Origin: Firmicutes bacterium UBA1422
Lineage (GTDB): Bacteria > Bacillota > Clostridia > Peptostreptococcales > Anaerovoracaceae
Length of the DNA: 43,483 nucleotides
Assembly (NCBI GenBank): GCA_002304835.1
Contig: DBPK01000010.1
Coordinates: 47,084-90,566 of the forward strand
Reading direction: 5' to 3'
Below are positions 1-7,936 of this stretch, one piece after another. The translations under genes and the position numbers were made by a program. Position 1 is the first letter of the stretch. Each line of letters begins with the position of its first letter. The notes beneath the pieces were generated by a model. The model did no database searches and was not told the DNA's origin. It saw only the letters and a list, made by a program, of their open reading frames with translations.

Positions 1-1439
1 CTGAATATATCTGCCACCGTATCTATTTTTTTTGCTTTGTATGCCTTGCTTCCACAGAAAACAAGTCCGTTTTTCACATCTCCCTTTGCTGCTTTTACAA
101 GGGCTTCTGTTATATCATAGTCCGTCCCCTGAAGGTTTTTAGTGAATTTATTTGCCAGAGCCCTGCATGGAGCACCCTGGGGATTCATGATTATTATAAT
201 ATCTTCTTCTTTGCAGTTTATATATGCCTGCTTATAGCTTTCTTTGGCATCACATTCTTTGGTGGTGACGAATCTGGTGCCCAGCTGCATCCCGTCGGCA
301 CCGTATACATATGCGTTTCTTGCATCCTCCCGGGAGAATATCCCTCCGGCCACTATAAGCGGTATGTCTTCTATCTCAGTTTTTATATCCGTTATCGTTT
401 TATAATAAAGTTCCCGGGCTCTTATGAGTTCCGATTCCTTGAAGCCCAACTGCCCTCCCGCCATGGCAGATTCAAAAATAAATGCATCGGGTCTTTTTTT
501 GTGTTTTTTCTGCCAGTTTTTCATTATTACTCTTGCTGCTCTTAATGAGGATATGACCGGTATCAGAGCTATCTTGTCATAGCCCTCCCTTTCACATATG
601 CCCGGCAGCGTCATGGGAAGACCGGCGCCTGTTATAATCGCCCCTGCCCCTTCTGAGACGGCCGTTTTTACATATTCCCTGTAATCCTGTGTATTATAGG
701 GGATATTTACACCGATCATGCCTCCGTTTTTTTCTGTGTCTGCAATTTTCAGAGCTTTTTTGATTTCCCTCTTCAATGCGCTCTTGTTTGCTTTTTGGGG
801 ATCCTGCTCAAAATCCTCTTCGTCAAAACCGATGCTTGAACACGATATTATCCCCATACCGCCTTCTTTTGCTACCGCTCCTGCCAGACCTCCAAGGGAT
901 ATCCCAACTCCCATTCCCCCTTGGAATAAAGCTTTCTTTATATGCAGATTCTGAAAATCTATTTCCCCCAAAGAGTAATCTCTTTCGTTCCTTATGGGTT
1001 TGGCCATCTGCATATGCATGAATGTATCGATGTTATCCAGAGAAACGATCAAACTTTTGATTTCTTCATCGGAGACTTTGCCAAGGGCTTTTCTTATAAG
1101 TTCATCGTGGAAAGCTTCATGCTCTTTCACTGCATCGATGCCTTCTTTTGTGAGTTTTATCTTGACGATCCTTCTGTCGCTGGGTATACGGAATCTTTCC
1201 ACGTATCCTTTTTTTACCAGTTTGTTTATTGCTGTTGTCAGAGTGGAAAGATTTATCTGGAGCCTTTGAGCCACTTCGCTCATGGTTCGACCGTTCCCGA
1301 TGCCTATAACATCCAGGGTATGCATCTCTGTAATGGACAGATCATGAATGGTGGATTCTTTTATGGCCTTTTCTTCGATCTTTAGTACGATATTAAAGAG
1401 GCTCACCATTACTTCATTTATTTTTTTTGCATCATCCAT
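1..1439 (-). CDS. MarR/FabT-like regulator fused to FabK/nitronate-monooxygenase-like flavin domain (3' end cut by window)
   Basis: The ATG at 1439 follows a GAGGAG ribosome site. I read the frame codon by codon from 1439 to the window edge: 479 residues with no stop. Residues ~1-145 are a MarR winged-helix protein, with the recognition helix after TMSEVAQRL (52 on) and the wing motif DRR at 88-90. A linker of ~25 residues follows. From ~170 a TIM-barrel flavin oxidoreductase of the FabK/2-nitropropane dioxygenase family begins: QGGMGVG (173-179), GVN (243-245), VAGGI, GTRF (387-390), ending near a C-terminal TVADIF segment. The family's AGGH motif reads AGGQ (Gln330). This is the last visible gene of the fab operon, 16 bases after fabZ. 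FabT of streptococci is a MarR repressor of fab genes. Inference: a FabT-like regulator carrying its own flavin sensor or a diverged enzyme. The fusion is certain in this sequence; its function is not. Confidence 0.9.
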   Translation of the reverse strand, partial: MDDAKKINEVMVSLFNIVLKIEEKAIKESTIHDLSITEMHTLDVIGIGNGRTMSEVAQRLQINLSTLTTAINKLVKKGYVERFRIPSDRRIVKIKLTKEGIDAVKEHEAFHDELIRKALGKVSDEEIKSLIVSLDNIDTFMHMQMAKPIRNERDYSLGEIDFQNLHIKKALFQGGMGVGISLGGLAGAVAKEGGMGIISCSSIGFDEEDFEQDPQKANKSALKREIKKALKIADTEKNGGMIGVNIPYNTQDYREYVKTAVSEGAGAIITGAGLPMTLPGICEREGYDKIALIPVISSLRAARVIMKNWQKKHKKRPDAFIFESAMAGGQLGFKESELIRARELYYKTITDIKTEIEDIPLIVAGGIFSREDARNAYVYGADGMQLGTRFVTTKECDAKESYKQAYINCKEEDIIIIMNPQGAPCRALANKFTKNLQGTDYDITEALVKAAKGDVKNGLVFCGSKAYKAKKIDTVADIF

Positions 1440-1455
1440 TACTGCTCCTCTTATT

Positions 1456-1881
1456 TCATCCCAATACAAACAATATACTGCATCTGCAGGCCAGCTCGCC
1501 CGCCACATAGGCTTCACATTCCCCTGTTCCTGCTCTGCTTCTCATTCTATCCAATTTCACCTTCAATATCAAGTCATCTCCCGGAACCACTTTCCTACGG
1601 AATTTGGCTTCCTTTATTCCGCCGAAATATGCAGTCTTGCCCCGGTTCTCTTCCATGGAAAGCACCGCCACCGCCCCGGCCTGTGCCAGGGTTTCTACTA
1701 TAAGGACTCCCGGCATTACCGGTTCTTCCGGAAAATGTCCCCTGAAATAGTATTCATCCTCTTTGACATGCTTTATGGCAGTTATGCTTTCCCCTGTTTC
1801 CATCTCAACAACTTCGTCTATAAGCAGAAATGGTTCTCTGTGGGGTATTATCTTCATTATCTGTTCTTTGTCAAATAACAT
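1456..1881 (-). CDS. fabZ: 3-hydroxyacyl-ACP dehydratase FabZ
   Basis: Dehydrates (R)-3-hydroxyacyl-ACP to trans-2-enoyl-ACP in fatty-acid elongation; cytoplasmic. The 141-residue hot-dog protein has the N-terminal HREPFLLID signature and the catalytic helix region GHFPEEPVMPG, with predicted catalytic His49 and Glu63. Start choice: a TTG at 1887 is in frame, but its spacing to the AGAGGG ribosome site is only ~2 bases, whereas the ATG at 1881 is 8 bases away, so I use 1881. It lies 39 bases after fabF and 16 before the MarR-flavin gene. No FabA/FabM-type isomerase is visible here, so how unsaturated acids are made cannot be told from this window. Confidence 0.95.
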   Translation of the reverse strand: MLFDKEQIMKIIPHREPFLLIDEVVEMETGESITAIKHVKEDEYYFRGHFPEEPVMPGVLIVETLAQAGAVAVLSMEENRGKTAYFGGIKEAKFRRKVVPGDDLILKVKLDRMRSRAGTGECEAYVAGELACRCSILFVLG

Positions 1882-1920
1882 GATCAATTCCCTCTTTCTT
1901 TTTTATTTTGTTTTTCTCTT

Positions 1921-3150
1921 TTACTCTTCATATTTCCTGATCACCAGAGATCCGTTATGACCGCCGAAGCCAAGGGAATTTGTCATTATACAGTCAAGCT
2001 TTTCATTCCTGCCTTCATTGGGAACATAGTCAAGATCCAGTTCTTCATCGGGCACTTTCAGATTTATGGTGGGAGGAATAAACCCGTCCATTATGGCTTT
2101 CATGGAAAAAACCGCTTCAACACTTCCGGCAGCCCCCAGCAGATGCCCTATATTCCCTTTTACAGAGCTTATGGGAACTTTTGTTTTCTCGCCAAAAACT
2201 GCTTTCACTGCCCTTGTCTCATAAAGGTCATTAAGGGGAGTACCTGTTCCATGGGCATTTATATAGTCTATGTCACCGGGCGTGATCCCTGCTTCATTTA
2301 TGGCCATCCTCATGGCTCCGGACGCTCCCACCCCCTCAGGGTCAGGTGATGTTATATGGTATGCATCACATGTACTGCCATATCCGGTTATCTCTCCGTA
2401 TATCCTTGCTCTCCTTGCTTTGGCATTCTCAAGGGACTCAAGAACGAAAAAAGCCGATCCCTCTCCCATTATGAATCCGTCCCTCTCTTTGTCAAAAGGT
2501 GTGGAACATCTGTCCTTGTCTGTCCTTGTGGATGTGGCTGTCATGTTGCCGAATCCTGCAAAACACACAGGAGCGAATGCGGCTTCCGCGGCGCCTCCCA
2601 GCATAACATCGGCATATCCGTGTTTTATGTTCCTGTATGCTTCTCCTATGCTGTGGGTCCCTGCCGAGCAAGCTGAAACTATGCCCAGACAGCTGCCTTT
2701 TGCCTTGAACTGCATCGCCAGATTCCCTCCGATCATATTCGAGATCACCATGGGCACAAGCAATGCGGATACTCCTTTTACACTTTCTTTTTTTGTCGCT
2801 TTTGTGACCTGTTCTTCCAGTGTCATTATCCCACCGATGCCTGTTCCCGCCATTATACCGAACCTTTCGGGATCAACATTTTCTCCGCTTTCTATCCCGC
2901 TGTCTGCAAGTGCTTCTCCGGCGGCAGTTACAGCAAACTGAGAAGATCTATCCATCCTTCTGGCAGCCCTTTTGTCCGGATAATCAAAATCCTTTACTTC
3001 TGCTCCCATTTTGCATTTTTGTTCACTTATATCAAAATGTGTTATTTTATCTATACCGTTTTTGCCCTTTTTAAGGGCTTTCCATGATTCTTCAACTGTT
3101 TTTCCTATGGGTGTCACTGCACCCATTCCGGTTATAACTACTCTGTTCAT
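1921..3150 (-). CDS. fabF: 3-oxoacyl-ACP synthase II FabF
   Basis: Condenses malonyl-ACP with acyl-ACP (KAS II) to elongate the chain by two carbons. The 409 residues are the normal family length. The thiolase-fold catalytic triad is visible: Cys161 in SACSAG, His300 in NAHGTGT and His336 in GNIGHLLGAAG. The glycine-rich C-terminal SLGFGGHNG motif is also present. It sits between fabG (17-base gap) and fabZ. It is the only condensing enzyme here: fabH, which starts chains, is not in this window. Confidence 0.96.
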   Translation of the reverse strand: MNRVVITGMGAVTPIGKTVEESWKALKKGKNGIDKITHFDISEQKCKMGAEVKDFDYPDKRAARRMDRSSQFAVTAAGEALADSGIESGENVDPERFGIMAGTGIGGIMTLEEQVTKATKKESVKGVSALLVPMVISNMIGGNLAMQFKAKGSCLGIVSACSAGTHSIGEAYRNIKHGYADVMLGGAAEAAFAPVCFAGFGNMTATSTRTDKDRCSTPFDKERDGFIMGEGSAFFVLESLENAKARRARIYGEITGYGSTCDAYHITSPDPEGVGASGAMRMAINEAGITPGDIDYINAHGTGTPLNDLYETRAVKAVFGEKTKVPISSVKGNIGHLLGAAGSVEAVFSMKAIMDGFIPPTINLKVPDEELDLDYVPNEGRNEKLDCIMTNSLGFGGHNGSLVIRKYEE

Positions 3151-3167
3151 TTATTTCTCCTCGTTTT

Positions 3168-3908
3168 TTATATTATAAGTCCGCCGTCTACGCCTATTAC
3201 CTGACCAGTTATGTAATCTCCCATGTCGGAGGCCAGAAACAATGCCGCCTTGGCCACGTCCTCGGGTTTTCCTATTCTTCCCAGCGATATGTTTTCCGCC
3301 GCAGCATTTTTTTGTTCCTCGCTCAAAACCGCAGTCATGTCTGTATCTATGAATCCGGGAGCAATGGCATTTACTCTTATATTCCTTTTTCCAAGTTCTT
3401 TGGCCAGGGATTTTGTCATTCCGATGATACCGGCTTTTGAGGCACTGTAATTTGCCTGTCCCGGATTTCCCATGACTCCCGAAACAGAGGACATATTTAT
3501 TATACAGCCCTCTCTCTGCTTCATCATTACCGCAGCGGCAGCTTTCATAAAATTGAAGCTGCCGTTCAAATTGACATCTATCACCCGGGTGAACTCATCG
3601 GGTTTCATTTTTATCAGAAGCTTGTCACAAGTCATCCCTGCATTGTTTACAAGTATGTCTACTTTGCCGAAAACTTTTTTTGTTTTTGATATTGCCTGCT
3701 CTGCTGTTTCATATTCGGCCACATCTCCGCAAAAAAGTTCTACTTTTGTTCCATATTTTCTAAGGTCTTCAGCAGTTTCTTCCGCCTCTTTTGAGCTCGC
3801 TCTATAGCAAAGCATCACATCGGCTCCGTTTGCGCAAAAAGTTTCAGCTATGCTTCTGCCTATTCCCCTGACTCCTCCTGTTATTACAGCTGTTTTGCCT
3901 TTTAACAT
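3168..3908 (-). CDS. fabG: 3-oxoacyl-ACP reductase FabG
   Basis: NADPH-dependent reduction of 3-oxoacyl-ACP. A 246-residue short-chain dehydrogenase with the Rossmann motif GGVRGIG (11-17), NNAG (88-91), and the catalytic Ser/Tyr/Lys set: Ser in INMSSVSG, then YSASK with Tyr154 and Lys158. The C-terminus ends in the usual GVDGG. Its start overlaps the fabD stop by 7 bases, so translation is probably coupled. Position in the operon separates it from the many other SDR enzymes. Confidence 0.95.
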   Translation of the reverse strand: MLKGKTAVITGGVRGIGRSIAETFCANGADVMLCYRASSKEAEETAEDLRKYGTKVELFCGDVAEYETAEQAISKTKKVFGKVDILVNNAGMTCDKLLIKMKPDEFTRVIDVNLNGSFNFMKAAAAVMMKQREGCIINMSSVSGVMGNPGQANYSASKAGIIGMTKSLAKELGKRNIRVNAIAPGFIDTDMTAVLSEEQKNAAAENISLGRIGKPEDVAKAALFLASDMGDYITGQVIGVDGGLII

Positions 3909-4903
3909 TTTATGTTCTCCTTTAATACTCTGAGAGTTTCCCGAAGGCTGTCTTTATCTTCCACATTTAATGGGATCACATCTTTGTTTATTTTTTTCAC
4001 CAGCCCGAAGAGGGTTTTTCCGGGACCTGCTTCGATTATTGCTTCCGCTCCGTCTCTTGACATGTTTTCAATGGTTTCCTGCCAGTAGACGGGACTTTTT
4101 AGCTGTCTTGCCATAATTTCAGAAATATATCCGTTCACGGCATTTTTATCATTGGTGTCTTTTGTGAATCCGCTCATCATATCCTCTGCGGTCACATTGG
4201 AATATATTTTTTCCCGGGGATATTTCATTCCCGCCGAAAGCAGTAATTCCTTGAGTTTTTCTGATGCAGGTCCCATCATTTTAGAATGGAAAGCTGTACT
4301 TACACTTAATTTTTTTATTTTGATCCTGTTTTTTGATGCTTTTTCTGCGAATTCTTCCAGTGCCGGATTTTCCCCTGCCACGACTGTCTGTATGGGAGAA
4401 TTGAAATTCGCTGCTTCCAATATCCTGTCTTCAGATATTTGATCTATGATGTCCAGTATTTTTTCTCTGGCTCCGAAGGCTGCCACCATGCCACCCTTTG
4501 GATCTCCGTTTCTGTCAGTACCGGCCTCCTGCATAAAAGTCCCGCGCTTTTTTACTATATCTATGCCTTTTCCTATTTCATCTATAGTACCTGCAGCTGT
4601 AAGAGCCGAATATTCCCCAAGGCTGAAGCCGGCTATACCTATGATCTCAAGTTTATTATCAAGCCCTTCCTTTGCCGCTTCCTCAGTAAATACCCTGTAT
4701 GCTGCCATTGTCACCACATATATTGAGGGCTGAGTCACAAAGGTCTGCCTTAACATCTCTGCTGTACCGTTGAAGCACCATTCTTTTATCTGACTTCCTG
4801 CCGCATCAAAAATCTCCCGGGCAGTATTGTAATTATCGTATAGTTCCTTGCCCATCCCCGGATACTGAGCTCCCTGTCCTGAAAATACTATGCCTATCTT
4901 CAT
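3902..4903 (-). CDS. fabD: malonyl-CoA:ACP transacylase FabD
   Basis: Transfers malonyl from CoA to ACP. 333 residues with the amino-terminal FSGQGAQYPGMG, nucleophile Ser94 in GFSLGEYSA, and His206 in AFHSKMM; family length is ~310, so slightly long. The ATG at 4903 is the usual start for the family. It lies inside the end of the fabK frame, giving a 71-base overlap. A GGAGG lies 12 bases upstream, a rather long spacing. Confidence 0.95.
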   Translation of the reverse strand: MKIGIVFSGQGAQYPGMGKELYDNYNTAREIFDAAGSQIKEWCFNGTAEMLRQTFVTQPSIYVVTMAAYRVFTEEAAKEGLDNKLEIIGIAGFSLGEYSALTAAGTIDEIGKGIDIVKKRGTFMQEAGTDRNGDPKGGMVAAFGAREKILDIIDQISEDRILEAANFNSPIQTVVAGENPALEEFAEKASKNRIKIKKLSVSTAFHSKMMGPASEKLKELLLSAGMKYPREKIYSNVTAEDMMSGFTKDTNDKNAVNGYISEIMARQLKSPVYWQETIENMSRDGAEAIIEAGPGKTLFGLVKKINKDVIPLNVEDKDSLRETLRVLKENIKC

Positions 4904-5828
4904 ATATTTCTGCTGCCTCCTTGAACATTTCGGATATTATTTCTGCGGCCGGCTGTTCTTTGCTTACAAGACCGGCTATCTGGCCGGACATAACCGAACC
5001 CATTTCCATATCGCCTGAAAACACGGCTCTTCTCAAAGAACCGGTACAAACTTCATTTATTTTTTCAGCATCCACGTTGTTTTTTTCCATTTCCAGCACC
5101 TGTCTTGCCAGTTTGTTTTTTATAACTCTGACAGGATGACCCGTGCTTCTTCCGGTGGCCACTGTACTTGAGTCTCTGGCTTTCAGTATGGCGTCCTTAT
5201 AGCTCCTTGCCACTATGCATTCATCTGAAGTCAAAAACCTGGTTCCCACCTGCACTCCTTCAGCTCCAAGCATATAGGCTGCGGCTATCCCTCTGCCATC
5301 TCCTATGCCTCCGGCAGCTATAACAGGTATTGAAAGAGAATCTACCATTTGAGGTATCATAGCCATAGTGGTTATTTCACCGATATGGCCCCCGGCCTCA
5401 CAGCCTTCGGCTATCACCGCATCGGCACCGGCTCTTTCCACTCGTTTTGCAAGGGTCTGATTGGCAACGACAGGTAATACCGCGATCCCGTTTTCTTTTA
5501 ATCTTTTTATATATTTCCCGGGATTCCCTGCTCCGGTAGTGACAACAGGAACTTTTTCACGACATACTATGTCGATTATTTCTTCAACATTGGGATCAAG
5601 CAGCATGATGTTCACTCCGAAAGGTTTTTCTGTCATTGATCTTATTTTTTTGATCTCATTTACTACCCAGTTGCCCTGTGCCCCTCCCGAGGCTATTATG
5701 CCCAGACCGCCGCCGCCGCTTACAGCCCCCGCCAGATTACTTTCTGCTATCAGTGCCATTGCCCCCTGGATGATGGGATATTCTGTGCCCAGGATCTGAC
5801 AAACTCTGTTTTTCCCAGTCTTTATCAT
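4833..5828 (-). CDS. fabK: FMN-dependent enoyl-ACP reductase II FabK
   Basis: Reduces trans-2-enoyl-ACP with NAD(P)H in the last elongation step. 331 residues; FMN-binding TIM barrel with IIQGAM near residue 19, GVNIMLLDP (71-79), the FabK motif EAGGHIG with His148, AAGGI and GTRF (195-198). This is the canonical enzyme, unlike the fused flavin domain at 1-1439. The last ~20 residues extend past where the family normally ends and are encoded on top of the fabD start. Its start overlaps the acyl-synthetase stop by 4 bases (ATGA). Confidence 0.95.
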   Translation of the reverse strand: MIKTGKNRVCQILGTEYPIIQGAMALIAESNLAGAVSGGGGLGIIASGGAQGNWVVNEIKKIRSMTEKPFGVNIMLLDPNVEEIIDIVCREKVPVVTTGAGNPGKYIKRLKENGIAVLPVVANQTLAKRVERAGADAVIAEGCEAGGHIGEITTMAMIPQMVDSLSIPVIAAGGIGDGRGIAAAYMLGAEGVQVGTRFLTSDECIVARSYKDAILKARDSSTVATGRSTGHPVRVIKNKLARQVLEMEKNNVDAEKINEVCTGSLRRAVFSGDMEMGSVMSGQIAGLVSKEQPAAEIISEMFKEAAEIYEDRHSIFRTGSSVSGDGQGTIR

Positions 5829-7465
5829 TTGTCACCTCGCAGTTCCGTTCTTCTTATTTTCCCGCTTATGGTCTTTGGCATTTCGTCAAGAAATTCAACT
5901 TTCCTTGGACATTTGAAATGTGCCATATGCTGCCTGCAGTATTCGATTATTTCTTTTTCAAGGGTCCTGTCTCCTTTGGTGCCTTCCACAAGAACAATGC
6001 TGGCTTTTACTATCTGCCCTCTTGTTTTGTCGGGCAGCCCCGTGGCGGCACACTCAAGAACATACGGAAGTTCCATAAGGACCGATTCCACCTCGAAGGG
6101 TCCGACCCTGTAACCGCAGGATTTGATAAGGTCATCAGTTCTTCCCACATACCAGAAAAATCCGTCTTCATCTCTGAAAGCCGTATCCCCGGTGTGATAT
6201 ATTCCGTCATGCCAGCAGTCACCCGTTTTCCCTTCATTTCCGTAATACCCTGTAAACAGTCCGCAGGGAACATTTTTATCAGTTCTTATGACTATTTCCC
6301 CGGTTTCTCCGGAAGTTACAGTATTCCCCTTATCATCAACTATATCCACATCATAAGCAGGACTTGGTTTTCCCATGGACCCGGGCTTGGGTTCTGTCCC
6401 AACGAGATTGCATACAGTAAGGGTAGTCTCGGTTTGTCCGAACCCTTCCATTATCTTAAGGCCTGTTTTATCATAGAACTGCTGCCATACTTTGGGGTTT
6501 AATGCTTCCCCTGCTGTCGTCACATGCTTCAGATCCGAAAGTCTGTATTTTTCAAGATTTCTCTTTACCAATATCCTATATGCCGTGGGCGGGGCACAAA
6601 AGGTGGTTATACCGAACCTGGCAAACAGAGAAAGAAAATCATGGGGCACGAATTTCTCCATGTCATAAATAAATACTGCAGCTTCACACATCCACTGTCC
6701 GTATATCTTTCCCCACAATGACTTCGCCCAGCCCGTATCGGATAAAGTGAAATGGAGTCCTTCAGGGTCCACATTCTGCCAGTATCTGGCGGTGACATAA
6801 TGTCCCAGAGGGTATTTGAAACTGTGTGTCACGATCTTGGGATAACCTGTTGTGCCAGATGTAAAAAACATGGCCATGGGGTCATCCCCCCTTGTGTTCC
6901 TCCTTTGGAATTCTTCACTTGCCCCTTCCATCTCTGCATCAAAACTGTGCCAGCCTTCCTTTGCTTGTCCTGTTACTATTTTGATAACATCTCTTTTCCC
7001 GCCGACAATGGATTTGTCCGCTTCTTCCGTAACATTATCTTCATTAGTGCAGAATACGGCATTTATATCTCCGGTATCAAACCTAAAATTAAAATCCTCT
7101 TCCTTTAGCTGATGGGTCGCGGGGATCACAACTGCTCCAAGCTTATGCAGTGCTAAAATAGCGAACCAGAATTGATAATGCCTTTTAAGAACAAGCATTA
7201 CTCTGTCTCCCTTTTTTATTCCCAGAGAGGAAAAGTAATTTGCGGTTTTATCGGAAAAGATCTTGAGCTCCCTGAATGTGAAGCTTCTCTCATTTTTGTC
7301 TTTGTCCACATAAAGCATGGCTCTCTTTTCGGGTTTTGTGCGGGCCAGTTCATCAACTATGTCATATGCGAAATTAAAGTTTTCATTATCTGTGAATGAA
7401 ATAGTCTGTAAAATACCGTTTGCATCTTCGCATACGGTTATATACTTTTTCATCAAATCATTCAT
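5825..7465 (-). CDS. AMP-forming acyl-CoA/acyl-ACP synthetase-like enzyme
   Basis: A 546-residue ANL-superfamily adenylating enzyme. Visible motifs are the phosphate loop TSGTTGYPK (202-210), GFGQTE, the YHTGD motif, GYRVGPFEVE at the hinge, and the catalytic lysine near 536 in ISGKIRR. The segment SDTGWAKSLWGKIYGQW resembles medium-chain acyl-CoA synthetases. Established: such enzymes activate carboxylic acids to acyl-AMP and then a thioester. Inference: because it lies between acpP and fabK, it may load exogenous or recycled fatty acids, or a branched or short starter acid, into synthesis. Substrate and acceptor (CoA or ACP) are not readable from the sequence. Confidence 0.85.
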   Translation of the reverse strand: MNDLMKKYITVCEDANGILQTISFTDNENFNFAYDIVDELARTKPEKRAMLYVDKDKNERSFTFRELKIFSDKTANYFSSLGIKKGDRVMLVLKRHYQFWFAILALHKLGAVVIPATHQLKEEDFNFRFDTGDINAVFCTNEDNVTEEADKSIVGGKRDVIKIVTGQAKEGWHSFDAEMEGASEEFQRRNTRGDDPMAMFFTSGTTGYPKIVTHSFKYPLGHYVTARYWQNVDPEGLHFTLSDTGWAKSLWGKIYGQWMCEAAVFIYDMEKFVPHDFLSLFARFGITTFCAPPTAYRILVKRNLEKYRLSDLKHVTTAGEALNPKVWQQFYDKTGLKIMEGFGQTETTLTVCNLVGTEPKPGSMGKPSPAYDVDIVDDKGNTVTSGETGEIVIRTDKNVPCGLFTGYYGNEGKTGDCWHDGIYHTGDTAFRDEDGFFWYVGRTDDLIKSCGYRVGPFEVESVLMELPYVLECAATGLPDKTRGQIVKASIVLVEGTKGDRTLEKEIIEYCRQHMAHFKCPRKVEFLDEMPKTISGKIRRTELRGDK

Positions 7466-7473
7466 AATACTAC

Positions 7474-7701
7474 TTACCTCTTTTCATCTACATATTTTAC
7501 AAGATCCTTAACATACTGCATCTTCTCTGCGTCTTCGTCTGAGATCTCGATTTCAAATTCTTCTTCTATTCGCATTATTATTTCCACTGCGTCCAGAGAA
7601 TCCGCCTCCAGGTCTTTCATAAGATGCGTTTCCATTTTTACTTTTTCTTCATCTGCAGAAAGCTGTTCTGCGATTATGGTTTTGATTTTATCGAATGTCA
7701 T
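7474..7701 (-). CDS. acpP: acyl carrier protein
   Basis: 75-residue acidic four-helix protein carrying the growing acyl chain on 4'-phosphopantetheine attached to Ser35 in the motif DLEADSLDAVE. It is the first gene of the fab operon, with a strong AGGAGG ribosome site and its own promoter (7734-7762). The next gene, the acyl synthetase, starts 8 bases downstream, which is suggestive of a functional pairing. Confidence 0.97.
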   Translation of the reverse strand: MTFDKIKTIIAEQLSADEEKVKMETHLMKDLEADSLDAVEIIMRIEEEFEIEISDEDAEKMQYVKDLVKYVDEKR

Positions 7702-7733
7702 AATGTACCTCCTATTTTATAAACTTCTAACTG

Positions 7734-7762
7734 ATTATAAAACAGGGAAACGGGGAATGCAA
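7734..7762 (-). promoter_or_regulatory. sigma-A promoter of the fab operon
   Basis: On the minus strand -35 TTGCAT (7757-7762) and -10 TATAAT (7734-7739) are separated by exactly 17 bases. Transcription would start near 7727, giving a ~26-base leader before the acpP ATG at 7701. The FabT-box palindrome lies 8 bases upstream of the -35. Confidence 0.85.
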
Positions 7763-7770
7763 CATTTTTA

Positions 7771-7783
7771 TTTGATAATCAAA
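7771..7783. promoter_or_regulatory. FabT-type operator (perfect inverted repeat)
   Basis: TTTGAT-A-ATCAAA is a perfect 6-base inverted repeat around one base; read on the minus strand it is TTTGATTATCAAA. As I recall it, the published streptococcal FabT consensus has a TTTGATTATCAAA core, so this is an exact core match. It is just upstream of the -35 of the acpP promoter. The MarR domain at the end of the same operon is the obvious candidate binder (inference). Confidence 0.8.
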
Positions 7784-7820
7784 CTATTTTATTTTATAAG
7801 CATTTCTTTATTATTACAAC

Positions 7821-7846
7821 AAAAAACGGCCCGAAAGCCGTTTTTA
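7821..7846 (-). terminator. rho-independent terminator after the rpsB-tsf-EF-hand genes
   Basis: 9-base stem AAAAACGGC/GCCGTTTTT with a 6-base loop. On the minus strand the stem ends in a run of six T, so it ends transcripts coming from 7937. It is symmetric enough to work on both strands. Confidence 0.85.
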
Positions 7847-7936
7847 TTTGTTTCCATATGAAATTTTTCATATCATTTTAGTACCGTTTTTGCTGAGCCA
7901 CTGTCCTGTTATATCCTACTTTGATCCTGCTTCCGC

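Noticed and set aside
940..1030. Possibility that the MarR and flavin genes are two genes joined by my misreading
   Set aside because: I re-read the frame codon by codon across the junction; there is no stop, and no new ribosome site and ATG directly before the flavin domain. An assembly error cannot be excluded by eye.
2270..2941. 223-codon + strand frame opposite fabF
   Set aside because: Antisense shadow of a clear FabF gene; low-complexity Ala/Pro/Ser translation.
7856..7873. Inverted repeat ATATGAAA-TT-TTTCATAT
   Set aside because: Perfect but AT-rich, located between a stop codon and a terminator and far from the acpP promoter; no family match, so not called an operator.
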